Translations under genes and position numbers: made by a program
Assembly (NCBI GenBank): GCA_964484395.1
Contig: CAZAFM010000015.1
Location: 1-31,678 of the forward strand
Direction of reading: 5' to 3'
Length of the DNA: 31,678 nucleotides
From: CAZAFM01 sp964484395
Lineage (GTDB): Bacteria > Campylobacterota > Campylobacteria > Campylobacterales > CAZAFM01
Notes under the pieces: generated by a model
What the model was told of the DNA's origin: nothing
Seen by the model: the letters and a program-made list of their open reading frames with translations, nothing else
The model's database searches: none
Part shown: piece after piece, positions 31,624 to 31,678 of the stretch
How the letters are laid out: every line of letters begins with the position of its first letter
Position numbering within the stretch: position 1 is the first letter of the stretch

Positions 31624-31678
31624 TGGCCGGGAGAGAGGGATTCGAACCCCCGGAGGCGTTAACCTCAACGGTTTTCAA
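31624..31678 (-). tRNA. tRNA-Ser (anticodon UGA), 3' part, cut by window end
   Basis: The minus strand from the window end reads as the second half of a serine tRNA. It starts at position 33 with anticodon TGA (31677-31675), then the ACCGT anticodon stem half. A long variable arm has stem GAGG/CCTC. The T arm GGGGG-TTCGAAT-CCCTC follows, then acceptor half TCTCCCG, discriminator G and an encoded CCA (31626-31624). The long variable arm and G discriminator mark it as serine. The 5' half lies outside the window. Confidence 0.92.

Noticed and set aside
1..31678. CRISPR arrays, IS elements, prophage genes or a defence system
   Set aside because: No regularly spaced repeats, transposase, phage structural genes or recognised defence proteins are seen. 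The lone recombinase looks like a Xer-type housekeeping enzyme.

Overview
The window looks like a chromosomal contig from a Campylobacterota bacterium, probably a free-living sulfur oxidiser of the Sulfurimonas/Sulfurovum kind. The DNA is AT-rich and genes are tightly packed with many overlaps. A small HP0268-family protein sits directly before miaB. There is a Campylobacter-type sulfite dehydrogenase pair, a three-gene cytochrome bc1 complex with a di-heme cytochrome c1, a cytosolic CZB-domain chemoreceptor resembling Helicobacter TlpD, and flagellar genes behind a sigma-54 promoter. The genus is an inference.

Layout. 1-1048: a membrane diguanylate cyclase whose N-terminus is missing or broken at the window edge. 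1074-2884 (minus): sulfite dehydrogenase SorA and its lipoprotein cytochrome c, SorB. 3142-4452 (plus): a YcaD-like major facilitator transporter, separated from sorA by a divergent region with a perfect 11-bp inverted repeat. 12559-4547 (minus): ten tightly spaced or overlapping genes, namely typA, a nitroreductase, the HP0268-family protein, miaB, a DUF374 acyltransferase, a membrane-anchored TPR-like protein, a Xer recombinase and a PilM/PilN/PilO-like trio. 12627-17480 (plus): a sigma-54 promoter followed by fliK, flgD and flgE. fliK is interrupted by a 10-N gap and about 240 bp of unrelated DNA, which I read as a mis-joined assembly.

17539-20070 (plus): lemA and a long M48 metalloprotease. 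25516-20080 (minus): CZB chemoreceptor, CheY-like regulator, bioF, an orphan ABC ATPase and penicillin-binding protein 1A, preceded by a CPA2 cation/proton antiporter (26764-25577). 27020-29624 (plus): petABC. 30493-29689 (minus): three small genes resembling the E. coli yqjD/yqjE/yqjK cluster. 31186-30584 (minus): a SAM methyltransferase that, unusually, carries a signal peptide. The last 500 bases hold an MscS channel remnant and the 3' end of a tRNA-Ser(UGA) gene.

How the genes fit together. Electrons from sulfite (SorAB) would enter at cytochrome c; the bc1 complex feeds the same pool from quinol. The flagellar, chemoreceptor and diguanylate cyclase genes describe a motile cell that senses redox or metal state. 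I see no phage, IS element, CRISPR array or recognised defence system. The most unusual items are the broken fliK, the exported methyltransferase, the PilMNO trio beside a Xer recombinase with a slippage-prone 3' end, and the tRNA-linked MscS remnant.
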